Assembly (NCBI GenBank): GCA_020057295.1
Contig: JAGVGF010000003.1
Span: 1 to 64,000, forward strand
Length of the DNA: 64,000 nucleotides
Direction of reading: 5' to 3'
Source of the DNA: an archaeon
Lineage (GTDB): Archaea; Nanobdellota; Nanobdellia; Woesearchaeales; UBA9642
The position numbers and the translations under genes were made by a program. Positions 26,603 to 36,251 of this stretch are shown here, one piece after another. The number at the start of each line of letters is the position of its first letter. The first letter of the stretch is position 1. The notes beneath the pieces are model-generated. The model ran no database searches and had not been told where the DNA came from. It saw only the letters and a list, made by a program, of their open reading frames with translations.

Positions 26603-27217
26603 ATGGTTGAAAACATGTCTGATGATTATACTGATAAAGAATTAAAGAATTTAAAAGTAAAAGAAATTATCTTAGATAGTAGACCTAAAAGAGAAAAGAT
26701 AAAAACTTTATTTGCTAATGAAAGAGTATTAGCAGAGTCTAATAATGAGACTAGAGAATTATATAATCAGTCAAGATATGGTACGTTATTAGATAATGGA
26801 AAACTGCAATTATCTTTACTTGAAGCATTATACCTTTTAGAAAAGAAAAAGATTGAAATTAAAAATTCTAAAAACGTTTCTTTAGACTTTGATCAATTTT
26901 TGAAAAAAGCCACAAAACTCGAACCTAATTTTTGGTTGAGATACTGCGTGTTTAAGGATATGCGTGATAGAGGATATATTATCAAAACTGCACTAAAGTT
27001 CGGCGCAGATTTCAGAGTCTATGATCGCGGAGTAAAGCCTGGAGAAGATCATGCTAGATGGATAATTTATCCTGTGCATGAAGGCGCCACACTAACCTGG
27101 TATGATTTTGCAGCAAAAAACAGAGTGGCACATTCAACAAAGAAGAGACTCATGATGGGTATTGTTGATGATGAAGGTGATGTGACTTATTATGAGATTA
27201 AATGGATAAAGCCTTGA
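26603..27217 (+). CDS. endA: tRNA-splicing endonuclease
   Basis: This enzyme cuts introns from pre-tRNA at bulge-helix-bulge motifs. The catalytic triad is visible: Y140 (FRVYDRG), H150 (EDHARWIIY) and K180 (HSTKKRL). Length (204 aa) is that of the simple homomeric form. A TATA-like CTTTAAAAAC about 25 bases before the ATG with no ribosome site suggests a leaderless mRNA. Confidence 0.92.
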   Translation: MVENMSDDYTDKELKNLKVKEIILDSRPKREKIKTLFANERVLAESNNETRELYNQSRYGTLLDNGKLQLSLLEALYLLEKKKIEIKNSKNVSLDFDQFLKKATKLEPNFWLRYCVFKDMRDRGYIIKTALKFGADFRVYDRGVKPGEDHARWIIYPVHEGATLTWYDFAAKNRVAHSTKKRLMMGIVDDEGDVTYYEIKWIKP

Positions 27218-27291
27218 GAAATTATAACACAAGGTAAAATTCGTCACTTTTAAATAACAACATTTTTAAATACATTTTTTTATCTTATTTT

Positions 27292-27759
27292 ATGGTTAAT
27301 AACACTCTAGATTCAAGAATGTCGGATTTTACAGACATTACTTCAAATTCTAATATGACGCTGTTTGAAGCAGCTATTTATACAGAACAAGGAACAATTA
27401 GTCAGCATACTAATTCATCTGGTTTAACAACTCATTATTATGCACCTTCGCAAACATATGCTTTAGAAGTAAAATGTGATTCTCCTATAATAGCATCATT
27501 AGTGGCTATTTTTATGAATAGTGCCATAAAGAATAAGCCAGTATCTATAGATCTAAATAATGAGCATCTTAGTGCTGTATCTGCAATAACTCATCCGGAA
27601 TATGTCATAATTCGTTACAGAAATATGGCTGTGCTAAGGACTACTGAAGAAAGAACCACGGATGGTAGATCTTTTTACGACTTAATGAAAACCTTTTGTA
27701 AAGAAAAATTAAATGTAATTCCAAAAGAAGAAAAAATAGTGATGAACTATAATAACTAA
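27292..27759 (+). CDS. conserved-looking protein, function unknown
   Basis: This 155-aa soluble protein has mixed alpha/beta character and no motif I can name. It has its own TATA-like element (ACATTTTTAAATAC) about 30 bases upstream and is probably leaderless. The first 17 bases of the gene are identical to those of the tryptophanyl-tRNA synthetase gene (27292 and 30690), both giving MVNNTL. Confidence 0.5.
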   Translation: MVNNTLDSRMSDFTDITSNSNMTLFEAAIYTEQGTISQHTNSSGLTTHYYAPSQTYALEVKCDSPIIASLVAIFMNSAIKNKPVSIDLNNEHLSAVSAITHPEYVIIRYRNMAVLRTTEERTTDGRSFYDLMKTFCKEKLNVIPKEEKIVMNYNN

Positions 27760-27807
27760 TTATATTCAATATATCTATATATATTTCCTTATAAAAAATT
27801 AATTTCC

Positions 27808-28974
27808 TTATTTCTTTTCAATTTCTTTTCTTAGTACACTTGCCTTATCTGTCTTTTCCCATGTAAAATCAGGATCTTCTCTTCCAAAGTGTCCATACGC
27901 CGCAGTTTTTCTATATATTGGTCTTCTAAGTTTTAGCTGATCTATTATGTCTTTCGGTTTGACGGGAAAATGTTTCCATATTAGTTCAACAATTTTTTCT
28001 TCAGAAATTTTTGATGTTCCAAAAGTGTCGACAAATATTCCCATTGGTTGAGCAACTCCTATAGCGTAAGATAATTGTACTTCACATTTGTCTGCAAGTC
28101 CTGCCGCGACTATATTCTTAGCGATATATCTGCAAGCGTATGCTGCACTTCTATCAACTTTAGAAGGATCCTTTCCCGAAAATGCTCCTCCGCCATGTCT
28201 TCCCATTCCACCATATGTATCAACGATAATCTTTCTACCAGTCAATCCAGAATCTCCTTCTGGTCCTCCAATAACAAATCTTCCTGTAGGATTAATATAA
28301 TATTTTGTATCTTTATCAAGATATTTTTCGCAAACTGGCTTGATTACTTTATCTAATATTTCTTTCTTTAATATTTCTGAAGATTTGTCTTCAATATGTT
28401 GTTGTGATACAACAACTGTTTGTATTCTTTTAGGTTTTCCATCTACATATTCTATTGTTACTTGTGATTTTCCATCAGGACCGATTCCTTTAATTATTCC
28501 TTTTTTTCTTACTTCAGATAATTTTTGTGTTAATTTATGTGCTAATGTTATTGGTAATGGCATTAATTCTTTAGTTTCATTACAAGCATATCCAAACATC
28601 ATTCCTTGATCTCCTGCTCCTTGTTCTTTGAATTCTCCTTTTCCTTCTGTTACTCCCTGGCTTATGTCAGGACTTTGAGAATGTATAGCTACCCATACTC
28701 CTGCATCATCACAGTCTATTCCGAATCTCGGATCAGTATATCCTATATTTTTTAGAGTTTCTCTAGCAATTTTTTGAACATCTGCATAACCTTTTGTTGT
28801 TACCTCTCCAGCAACATGGATTGTGCCAGTTGTTGTCAAACATTCAACAGCAACCCTTGAATAAGGGTCTTGACGCAATAATTCGTCTAGAACAGCATCA
28901 GATATCTGATCACATATCTTATCAGGATGTCCTTCGGTTACAGATTCAGATGTAAAAATATAATTTTTTGTCAT
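27808..28974 (-). CDS. metK: S-adenosylmethionine synthetase, bacterial type
   Basis: It makes S-adenosylmethionine from methionine and ATP. The sequence follows bacterial Met[21 protein letters not shown] at the N-terminus, then [14 protein letters not shown] and [16 protein letters not shown]. Most archaea use a distinct enzyme family, so this gene was probably acquired from bacteria, perhaps in an ancestor of the lineage. I chose the ATG at 28974 after GGTGAT. The product would supply the methyltransferases and radical SAM enzymes here (Trm5, Taw1, AmrS-like). Confidence 0.96.
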   Translation of the reverse strand: MTKNYIFTSESVTEGHPDKICDQISDAVLDELLRQDPYSRVAVECLTTTGTIHVAGEVTTKGYADVQKIARETLKNIGYTDPRFGIDCDDAGVWVAIHSQSPDISQGVTEGKGEFKEQGAGDQGMMFGYACNETKELMPLPITLAHKLTQKLSEVRKKGIIKGIGPDGKSQVTIEYVDGKPKRIQTVVVSQQHIEDKSSEILKKEILDKVIKPVCEKYLDKDTKYYINPTGRFVIGGPEGDSGLTGRKIIVDTYGGMGRHGGGAFSGKDPSKVDRSAAYACRYIAKNIVAAGLADKCEVQLSYAIGVAQPMGIFVDTFGTSKISEEKIVELIWKHFPVKPKDIIDQLKLRRPIYRKTAAYGHFGREDPDFTWEKTDKASVLRKEIEKK

Positions 28975-29090
28975 AATTATCACCGCTTAAACCTTGCATA
29001 TCTTGTTTAAAAACCTTGTTAAACTATGTTCTTGATTAGTATTTCAAGTATAACAACAAATTTTTAAAGTTGTGATATTATCGTTCTATC

Positions 29091-29990
29091 ATGTTTCAAA
29101 ACATTCCTAAAGATAAGGTTTTAGAAGTTGTTAAGCAAGGCCCAACATATCCTTCAAAAATTGTCAAAATAGTTGGAGGAGATACAATGATCGTTGGTGC
29201 AGTATTATCTACACTAATTAGTACGGGTGATGTGAAAGTTTCTACATTAAAAATAGGCGGGACACCTTTATATTATGTTCCGGGTCAAGAATCTAAACTA
29301 GAAGAGTTTATGGATCACCTAAATGAGAAGGATCATAAAACTGCAAATATATTAAAAGAAGCTAAAATTTTAAAAGATTCAGATCAAGATCCATTAATCA
29401 GAGTTTCTTTAAGAACGATCAAGGATTTTGCAAAATCATTTGAAATAGAAAACAACGGTGTCAAAGAATTATTCTGGAGATATTATCTTGTTCTAAAAGA
29501 TGAAGCGATTTTGTTAGCAAAGAATATTTTAAAAGAAACCATTGTTAGTAGTCCTGTTGCTATTGTAGAGACTATAAATCCTGTGAAAGTCGAAGTTTCA
29601 ACCGTAATTGAAACAGAACAAGATTCTAAACCCGTTCGTCATAGAAAAGAAGCTGCTGAGAAAGTTGTTTCCTCCGATGATATTTCTAAAATAGATTTTT
29701 TTGAAATTGTTAAAAAACATATTCTTTCCAAAAATTTAGATATTATTAGTAAGGAGAAAATTAAGAAATCTGAATACGATTTTGTTCTTAAAAATCACGA
29801 TAACAATGAATATATTTACTGTAAATCAAAAGATAAGAAGAGCATTAACGATGGAGATTTGGCTTCAGCGTTTGTGTTTGCTCAGAGTAAGAAAATGCCT
29901 TGCTTATTTATCACTACAGGACATTTAACTAAAAAAGCAGAACATATGATGACGAAAGAATTTAATGGTTTACAACTAGAACAAATATAG
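29091..29990 (+). CDS. winged-helix protein with Mrr-like C-terminal domain
   Basis: The N-terminal 70 residues look like a winged-helix DNA-binding domain (PTYPSKIVKIVGGDTMIVGA then LISTGDVKVS). The middle is helical. The last 100 residues resemble the restriction-endonuclease-like Mrr fold: SEYDFVL, then YIYCKSKDKK, then MPCLFITTGHLTKKAEHMM. The usual catalytic ExK would be CxSK here, so nuclease activity is doubtful. The mRNA is probably leaderless (TATA near 29060). Confidence 0.6.
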   Translation: MFQNIPKDKVLEVVKQGPTYPSKIVKIVGGDTMIVGAVLSTLISTGDVKVSTLKIGGTPLYYVPGQESKLEEFMDHLNEKDHKTANILKEAKILKDSDQDPLIRVSLRTIKDFAKSFEIENNGVKELFWRYYLVLKDEAILLAKNILKETIVSSPVAIVETINPVKVEVSTVIETEQDSKPVRHRKEAAEKVVSSDDISKIDFFEIVKKHILSKNLDIISKEKIKKSEYDFVLKNHDNNEYIYCKSKDKKSINDGDLASAFVFAQSKKMPCLFITTGHLTKKAEHMMTKEFNGLQLEQI

Positions 29991-30060
29991 TTCTTTTTAC
30001 TACACGCGTTATTTGTATACTTTGAACAAACTTTATAAAATACAACCCATAAATGAGACT

Positions 30061-30609
30061 ATGAAGAAATCCAAGAGCGTATCAAAAACAACATCTAAGT
30101 CAAAAGATTTACACATAGGATTTAAATATATTCTTCTTATCGTTATAGCTGTATTGTTAAGTTATATTACATTATTATTGAAGATTCAAAATTATTGGAG
30201 TGTGATCGTAAACATTGCTTTAATATTACTTTTATGGTATAATTTTAGAACTCACGAAGGAGTTTTAGTTATAGTTTCTGCAATGATTCTTAGCGCACTA
30301 ACACTTCCTATAACTGTCTTCTCTTTATCAAGATCTCAAGAGGTACAGTTAATAGTATTTTCAGTTAATATGATTCTAGTTTTACTTATGGCATTAGGCT
30401 TAAAACATTTAACTAAATGGGGATTATACTTATCTATTGTGGTATTTGCAGTATCTGTTGTTAGCTTATCTATTATAACTTATGTGTATCTTGCAAGTCT
30501 TTCTTTATCGCTCTTTTCAGTCTTCGCATTGTTAAAATATTTAACACAAATAATATTTTATGTTACTTCAGTATGGTTTTTGTTAAAGCACAGGAAATAC
30601 TTCAGCTAA
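30061..30609 (+). CDS. multipass membrane protein, function unknown
   Basis: A basic, serine/lysine-rich start of about 20 residues precedes six hydrophobic segments between residues 25 and 180. I chose the ATG at 30061 because a TATA box (ACTTTATAAAAT, 30030-30041) lies about 25 bases upstream; an upstream TTG would fall before the promoter. No family is recognised. It lies between the Mrr-like gene and trpS, each with its own promoter. Confidence 0.6.
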   Translation: MKKSKSVSKTTSKSKDLHIGFKYILLIVIAVLLSYITLLLKIQNYWSVIVNIALILLLWYNFRTHEGVLVIVSAMILSALTLPITVFSLSRSQEVQLIVFSVNMILVLLMALGLKHLTKWGLYLSIVVFAVSVVSLSIITYVYLASLSLSLFSVFALLKYLTQIIFYVTSVWFLLKHRKYFS

Positions 30610-30689
30610 TAATCCGAAGAACATATTAGATGAAGATATTCCGAACAAATTTAGACAAAATATATAAACATCCGTTCTAAACTTCTATC

Positions 30690-31823
30690 ATGGTTAATAA
30701 CACTCTTGCTAATGAAAATTTTAAAGTAACACCTTGGGAAGTTAAGGGCGACATAGATTATGATAAACTAATCAAAGAGTTCGGTGTCCAACCACTGGAA
30801 GATTTACCTAAATTATTTAGTAATAACACGTTGTTTCGTAGAAAAATAATATTTGCTCACAGAAGTTTTGGCCAAATTGTTAGCGCCATAGAAAAAAATA
30901 AGCCTTTTATTATGATGACGGGGTTAATGCCTACAGGAAAATTTCATATAGGACATATGCTTGTTGCTAGACAAATCATATTCTATCAAAATTTAGGTGC
31001 TAAAATATATGTTACTGTTGCAGATGTAGAAGCATATAATGCACGTGGACAATCATTAGAAGAAAGTAGACAAATTGCTATTGAAGAATATATTCTTAAC
31101 TACATCGCTTTAGGTTTAAAGCCTGAAAATTGTGAAATATATTTCCAAAGTGATAGATCTAAAGATGCTTCAAAAGCTAACGCCTTTTATAGATTACAAA
31201 ACATGCTTGCTAGACATGCCACATTTAATGAGTTTAAAGCAGTATATGGAGAAATTACTCCGGGGAAAATGATTTCAGCACTACTCCAAGCTTCAGATAT
31301 GTTGCATCCACAATTACCTGAATTTGAGGGTCCGATGCCTGTTGTAATACCTGTAGGAATAGATCAAGATCCACACATAAGACTTGCAAGAGATATGACT
31401 GGAAGAATCAATACATATAATAATTTTAATTTTAAGGAGATTAGTTCAACATATCACACATTTATGCCGGGCCTAAACGGCGGAAAGATGTCATCATCAG
31501 ATCCGACATCATTTATCGCACTAACAGATTCTCCTGAAGAAATGTCTCGCAAAGTTAAAAAATATGCATTTAGCGGTGGTAGAGACACTTTAGAGGAACA
31601 CAGGAAGCACGGCGGCAATCCCGACATTGATGTGTCTTATCAATGGTTGCGTGTATTTGAGGAAGATGATGTTTTATTGAAAAAAATTTATGATGATTAC
31701 AAGAGTGGAGAATTATTATCTGGAGAACTAAAGAAACTGTTAATAGATAAATTATCTTTCTTCCTAACAGAACATCAAAAAAATCGTGAGCACGCAAAGA
31801 AAGTGTTAAATAAATACATTTAA
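30690..31823 (+). CDS. trpS: tryptophanyl-tRNA synthetase
   Basis: This class I synthetase charges tRNA-Trp. It has the archaeal/eukaryotic N-terminal block PWEVKGDIDYDKLIKEFG, the HIGH motif as TGKFHIGHM, and KMSKS as GGKMSSSDP. Length 377 aa is normal. A TATA box AATATATAAAC about 27 bases upstream suggests a leaderless mRNA. Confidence 0.95.
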   Translation: MVNNTLANENFKVTPWEVKGDIDYDKLIKEFGVQPLEDLPKLFSNNTLFRRKIIFAHRSFGQIVSAIEKNKPFIMMTGLMPTGKFHIGHMLVARQIIFYQNLGAKIYVTVADVEAYNARGQSLEESRQIAIEEYILNYIALGLKPENCEIYFQSDRSKDASKANAFYRLQNMLARHATFNEFKAVYGEITPGKMISALLQASDMLHPQLPEFEGPMPVVIPVGIDQDPHIRLARDMTGRINTYNNFNFKEISSTYHTFMPGLNGGKMSSSDPTSFIALTDSPEEMSRKVKKYAFSGGRDTLEEHRKHGGNPDIDVSYQWLRVFEEDDVLLKKIYDDYKSGELLSGELKKLLIDKLSFFLTEHQKNREHAKKVLNKYI

Positions 31824-31939
31824 AAATATTAAAAAATTCATAACAAAATGATAATTCCATTGATAGATATAATTTTTATCGTAGGAATATTCTATATATA
31901 TTACGGATTATTTATTTAATGTGAGAATATTTTTCTTCC

Positions 31940-32563
31940 TTAATTTTTATTATATTCTTCTATTCCGGGAATTATCCCTGCAGTTGTTCTATCGAAATAG
32001 TCAACAAGACTTATGATTTGCTCTTTTCTTGGAAGTCTAAATATTTCTGTAGGCATAACTATATGTTCAACACCATTCTCTTCAAATATTTCAGTGATTA
32101 AACTATCAATCGCGAGTTGAAATTCTTTACTATCGCTTCGTACGCCGTCCTTTGTTATATCTGGTTTCCATATAGGAATTCTATATATTAATTGATAAGG
32201 ATGATTTTTTGTAAATTGAAGTATAGACTCTCGCATAGCTTCGGTTTTTGCTTTTCCAAACTTTAGTCTAGGATATGCATAGTCATCCCATCTTGTTCGA
32301 TCGCATATTATATGATCAAACTTTCCTTCTCTAGAAAGATCTTCGTAATCTATTTCTCTTTTTGCTTTAACATTTTGGATGCGCCATTGTGCTTCAAGCG
32401 TTGTTTGATCGTTAATCGGTAAGCGTTCTGTTAATAATAGTTCTCTTGCTATCTCAGGAATTATTTCACAATTTATACTCATCTGTTTGTAATAGAATGC
32501 AAGAAAAGATACTAGTGCTGTTTTACCGACACCATGCGTACTAGCAAATGCGATTTTACTCAT
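31940..32563 (-). CDS. P-loop ATPase/kinase, NadR-like (AAA_28)
   Basis: The P-loop STHGVGKT (residues 8-15) is followed by EIIPEIARELL, FDHIICDRTRWDDYAYPRL and the C-terminal helical lid. This pattern is that of NadR/Ttd14-type P-loop kinases, some of which phosphorylate nicotinamide riboside. The substrate here is unknown. It diverges from fen1 across a 220-base region with two strong hairpins. Confidence 0.7.
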   Translation of the reverse strand: MSKIAFASTHGVGKTALVSFLAFYYKQMSINCEIIPEIARELLLTERLPINDQTTLEAQWRIQNVKAKREIDYEDLSREGKFDHIICDRTRWDDYAYPRLKFGKAKTEAMRESILQFTKNHPYQLIYRIPIWKPDITKDGVRSDSKEFQLAIDSLITEIFEENGVEHIVMPTEIFRLPRKEQIISLVDYFDRTTAGIIPGIEEYNKN

Positions 32564-32679
32564 GATAAACCCCTCAGATAATTTTGTGCAATCGCTGGTT
32601 TAAATATTTACCCCATCATCGACGATAAAAATTTATTTGTTATTACCGCGGCCGAGTTATTTCTTCTAATTTTTTATAG

Positions 32680-32710
32680 AGAACTTTGAATAAGCTATAT
32701 TCAAAGTTCT
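32680..32710. repeat. perfect 12-bp inverted repeat, hairpin 1
   Basis: AGAACTTTGAAT, 7-base spacer, ATTCAAAGTTCT. The arms are perfect. It lies in the divergent region between the NadR-like gene and fen1, upstream of the fen1 TATA box. Confidence 0.6.
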
Positions 32711-32713
32711 TCT

Positions 32714-32746
32714 TAGAGAGTTTTCGAGATATTTCAAAACTCTCTA
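32714..32746. repeat. perfect 11-bp inverted repeat, hairpin 2
   Basis: TAGAGAGTTTT, 11-base spacer, AAAACTCTCTA. It begins 3 bases after hairpin 1. The fen1 promoter (CTTTAAAAAC, 32752-32761) follows within a few bases. Confidence 0.6.
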
Positions 32747-32783
32747 TAGTAATCTTTAAAAACGTAGTATAATACTTCTAATC

Positions 32784-33821
32784 ATGGGTACTAAGATTAC
32801 TGAATTGATGCAGTCTAAAGAATTATCTATTGATGATTTGAAAGGAAAAATTGTGGTTGTAGATGCATTTAATCAATTATACATGTTCCTATCAAGTATA
32901 AGACAGCCAGATGGTTCACTATTAAAAGACTCACACAATAATGTGACATCACATTTGAATGGATTATTTTATAGATTTACCAAATTAATGCAGCATGATA
33001 TAAAATTTGTATTTGTGTTTGATGGTAAAGCTCCTGAACTAAAATTAAAAGAAAGAGAGAGAAGAAATGCATTAAAGCATGATGCTGAATTAAAGTTTGA
33101 AAAAGCAGCTGAAGAAGAAAACTTAGAAGATATGAAGAAATATGCTTCTAGAACTAGCAAATTAACTCCTGAAATGATTTCTGATGTTAAAGAATTGATT
33201 GCTGCACTTGGCTGTCCTATTATTCAGGCACCTGCAGAAGGAGAAGCACAAGCAGCATTACTCGTTAAAAATAAAGATGCATATGCAAGTTTAAGTCAGG
33301 ATGCCGATTCTTTATTATTCGCTTGCCCGTTAGTTGTTAAAAATCTAACTTTATCTGGAAGAAAGAAATTACCTAATAAATTATCTTATGATACTATCAC
33401 TCCGGAACTAATTTCCTTAACAGATACACTTAATTCTTTAAGTATTGATCAGGATCAATTAATTGTCCTTGCGATGTTGACAGGTACCGATTATAATATT
33501 GGTGGTATTAAAGGTATCGGTCCAAAGACTGCACTAAAATTAGTTAAAGAATATGGTTCCGGAGCAGACAATTTTGAAAAACTATTCGATGAATATAAAT
33601 GGAATGAACATTTTAATTATGATTGGAAAGAGGTTTTTAATATAATTAAACATACAGAAACAACGAATAATTACAAACTAAATTTTTCCGATGTTGATGA
33701 TGAGAAAGTTGTTGAAGTATTGTGTAAAAATCATGATTTTAATGAAGAAAGAACAAGAAAAGTTTTAGAAACATTACATAAAAGACCATTAGCGCAGAAA
33801 GGTCTTGGAGAGTATTTCTGA
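32784..33821 (+). CDS. fen: flap endonuclease FEN1
   Basis: This structure-specific nuclease removes 5' flaps during Okazaki fragment maturation. Metal-binding acidic blocks seen are VVDAFNQLY, FVFDGKAPELK, PAEGEAQAALL, LSQDADSLLF and GTDYNIGGIKGIGPKTAL (helix-hairpin-helix). The C-terminus QKGLGEYF is the PCNA-binding peptide, close to that of DP2 in this window. Probably leaderless. The stop overlaps the start of trm5 (TGATG). Confidence 0.96.
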   Translation: MGTKITELMQSKELSIDDLKGKIVVVDAFNQLYMFLSSIRQPDGSLLKDSHNNVTSHLNGLFYRFTKLMQHDIKFVFVFDGKAPELKLKERERRNALKHDAELKFEKAAEEENLEDMKKYASRTSKLTPEMISDVKELIAALGCPIIQAPAEGEAQAALLVKNKDAYASLSQDADSLLFACPLVVKNLTLSGRKKLPNKLSYDTITPELISLTDTLNSLSIDQDQLIVLAMLTGTDYNIGGIKGIGPKTALKLVKEYGSGADNFEKLFDEYKWNEHFNYDWKEVFNIIKHTETTNNYKLNFSDVDDEKVVEVLCKNHDFNEERTRKVLETLHKRPLAQKGLGEYF

Positions 33822-34855
33822 TGTTAGGATTAAAAGTTCCATTAAAGGATGCAGAAAAATGGAAACAATATATTATTGTAAATAACTTCATTAATAATAA
33901 TTATCAGTATTTGAAGGATAAAAACCATATTTATTTTCCTCTAATAAGCGAGTTTACTATAATACGTTCTCAAGGTTTAGAATTCGTAGATAAAGAATTT
34001 AATAAAACGAAGCACAAAGGTACACTAAGAGAAAATTTAGGCAAGTCCTTAACAAAGGAAGAGTTAGAGTTTGTAAAAACTGCGCATGATATTATAGGAT
34101 CTATAGCAATCCTTGAAATCCCTCAAGATTTAGTATTTAGAGAGAAGGTTATTGCTGAAACATTACTACAAACTAATAAACAGATTAAAACAGTTCTAAA
34201 GAAGGCAGATATTCATGGTGGAGTTTATAGAACTCAGAAAATGATTTATTTAGCAGGGGAGAAAACTAAAGAAACGATTTATAGAGAAAATAACGTTCAA
34301 TTAAAGCTAGATGTAGAAAAAGTTTATTTTTCTATACGTTTATCTAATGAACGTAAACGTATAATGAAATTAATACAGCCGGGAGAAGAAGTGTTAGTTA
34401 TGTTTAGCGGATGTGCTCCATATCCTGTAGTTTTAGCTAAAAATACAGAAGCGAAACATATCTTAGGAATTGAAATAAATCCAGACGGACATAAATATGG
34501 TTTAGAAAACGTCAAATTAAATAAAATCAAGAGTGTCGATCTAATATGCGGAGATGTACATGAAGTGATTCCAAAATTGAAAGAAAAAAATTCTAAATTA
34601 ACGTTTGATAGAATTTTGATGCCTTTGCCAAAAACAGCTGACGAATTTTTAGATGATGCATTAGCTGTTTCAAAAAAAGGAACTATGATACATTTCTATG
34701 ACTTTTTAGAATTAGGAAAATTTGATGAAGCAACAGAAAAAATTGATAAGGCATGTAAAAAAGCAGGATTTAAACATAAGATTTTAGAAATTGTAAAATG
34801 TGGTCAGCATGCACCATACATCTACAGAATCTGTGTAGATTTTAAGATAATATAA
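33821..34855 (+). CDS. trm5: tRNA (guanine37-N1)-methyltransferase Trm5
   Basis: This SAM-dependent Met10/Trm5 family enzyme makes m1G37 next to the anticodon. SAM motifs are VLVMFSGCAPYPVVLAKN and GIEINPDGHKYGLENVKLN; the catalytic block DRILMPLPK matches the family NLPK region with Asn replaced by Pro. The N-terminal 150 residues are the tRNA-binding part. Translation is coupled to fen1 by a TGATG overlap. Its product is the substrate for Taw1 at 46 kb in wyosine synthesis. Confidence 0.88.
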   Translation: MLGLKVPLKDAEKWKQYIIVNNFINNNYQYLKDKNHIYFPLISEFTIIRSQGLEFVDKEFNKTKHKGTLRENLGKSLTKEELEFVKTAHDIIGSIAILEIPQDLVFREKVIAETLLQTNKQIKTVLKKADIHGGVYRTQKMIYLAGEKTKETIYRENNVQLKLDVEKVYFSIRLSNERKRIMKLIQPGEEVLVMFSGCAPYPVVLAKNTEAKHILGIEINPDGHKYGLENVKLNKIKSVDLICGDVHEVIPKLKEKNSKLTFDRILMPLPKTADEFLDDALAVSKKGTMIHFYDFLELGKFDEATEKIDKACKKAGFKHKILEIVKCGQHAPYIYRICVDFKII

Positions 34856-34887
34856 TAGCCGGTTTTTAGAATTCTATAAATTTTAAG

Positions 34888-34970
34888 TGTGCGCTCAGCA
34901 GTTACTTCCGTTAATCATTTCTCAAGTTTTACCTTGAAATCATCGGGTGTTCACAACCTCATCGCGCACA
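34888..34970 (-). ncRNA. candidate C/D-box small guide RNA
   Basis: The terminal stem TGTGCGC/GCGCACA is perfect. Directly inside it are GATGA (box C, GCGATGA against RTGATGA) and CTGA (box D), the diagnostic order. Internal CTTGA and AATGATT could be D' and C'. A TATA box (TTTATAAAC on the minus strand, about 34990-34998) lies about 25 bases upstream of the predicted 5' end. The 83-base segment is visibly richer in G and C than its surroundings. C/D RNAs guide 2'-O-methylation of rRNA or tRNA with L7Ae, Nop5 and fibrillarin. Guide targets were not determined. Confidence 0.6.
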
Positions 34971-35066
34971 ATAACTAGAATGAATGATTGTTTATAAAGT
35001 TTATATGAAAATTTGTGAAAGAAAATTAAAGAAAGATATTTTTAGAAATATAGAATTGCTTTAAGT

Positions 35067-36251
35067 TTATCCGAACATACTTACATAATCTTTACCGTAT
35101 TGATCTTCGTCTTTTCTAATTTTTACAATTGCCTTTGTGAAATCTTCTTCAGTAACAACATCTCTATCTTCTCTTATTGCGAAGTATCCTGCTTCTGTTG
35201 TTACAGCACGTATCTCTGCTCCAGATAATTCTTGTGATAGGTCATATAATTTATTCAAATCTAACTTCTTTTCCACAGGCATATTTTTCATATGTATTTT
35301 ATATATTTGTTTTATTCCTTCTTTGTCAGGATTTGGTACTTCGATTAATCTATCCATTCTTCCAGGTCTTAAAATAGCGGGGTCAAGAATATCCTTTCTG
35401 TTAGTACATCCTATGATTTTAACGTTGTCTAATGATTTGAATCCATCAAGCTCCGCTAGTAATTGCATGAATGTTCTCTGAACTTCTCTTTCTCCTGATG
35501 TTCCTAATTCTATTCTCTTTGCACATAGCGCATCTAGTTCGTCAATGAATACTATTGCTGGAGCTTTAGATTTTGCTAATTGAAATATTTCTTTAATTAA
35601 TTTTGCACCATCGCCTATGAATTTTTGTATGATTTCAGAGCCTACTACTTCTATGAATGTAGCGTCCGTACTGTTAGCGATTGCTTTTGCAAGTAATGTT
35701 TTTCCAGTTCCTGGAGGACCATGTAATAATATTCCTTTAGGAGGATTTATGCCTAACTTCCTGAATAATTCGGGTTTCTTTAATGGTAGTTCTATAACTT
35801 CCTTTATTTCTTCAACTTGTTCTGTTAATCCGCCAATCTCGTTCCATGTAGTTTTAGGTTTTTCTATTATAACAAATCTTTCAACATCAAAATTTTTAGA
35901 AATATTAATCTTGTCAATAATATTTAAATTTTTTTGCTCAACTAATACTCCGTCACCAGCTTCCAATTTCTTAAGATTTGAAGATATAGTTACAAAAAAT
36001 TTATTACCGTTAGGAATTTTTATTATTGCACGATTATTTGGCAGCACATCTGTAACTTCTGCAACCATCAAAGAAGGAGCTCTTAAACGTTCAACTTCAT
36101 CTCTTAAAGAATTTAGCGCTTCTTTTAATATCTTGTTTTCATCCTCTAAAGCACTATTAAAGTTAGCAGTAGTATATGAATAACCTACATTATTATTGCC
36201 GTTAGTAGAACTAGTGCTCTTTACTTTCGTATCAGAATCTTTACCAACCAT
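35067..36251 (-). CDS. pan: proteasome-activating nucleotidase PAN
   Basis: This AAA+ ring ATPase unfolds proteins for the archaeal 20S proteasome. It has an N-terminal coiled coil (ENKILKEALNSLRDEVERLR), an OB domain, Walker A GPPGTGKT, Walker B FIDELDAL and the RPGRMDRL block. The last residues MFG fit the hydrophobic-aromatic-X gate-opening motif with Phe in place of Tyr. I chose the ATG at 36251 because a TATA box TTTATAAA lies about 25 bases before it (leaderless); an ATG 14 codons upstream (36293) is the alternative. Confidence 0.93.
   Translation of the reverse strand: MVGKDSDTKVKSTSSTNGNNNVGYSYTTANFNSALEDENKILKEALNSLRDEVERLRAPSLMVAEVTDVLPNNRAIIKIPNGNKFFVTISSNLKKLEAGDGVLVEQKNLNIIDKINISKNFDVERFVIIEKPKTTWNEIGGLTEQVEEIKEVIELPLKKPELFRKLGINPPKGILLHGPPGTGKTLLAKAIANSTDATFIEVVGSEIIQKFIGDGAKLIKEIFQLAKSKAPAIVFIDELDALCAKRIELGTSGEREVQRTFMQLLAELDGFKSLDNVKIIGCTNRKDILDPAILRPGRMDRLIEVPNPDKEGIKQIYKIHMKNMPVEKKLDLNKLYDLSQELSGAEIRAVTTEAGYFAIREDRDVVTEEDFTKAIVKIRKDEDQYGKDYVSMFG

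Noticed and set aside
31848-31919. 23-codon hydrophobic frame after trpS
   Set aside because: An AT-rich sequence readily gives Ile/Phe/Tyr frames; there is no ribosome site. Kept only as a remote possibility.
34888-34970. tRNA reading of the stem-loop after trm5 on the plus strand
   Set aside because: The T arm does not pair and no anticodon arm forms; box C and D next to the terminal stem on the minus strand explain it better.
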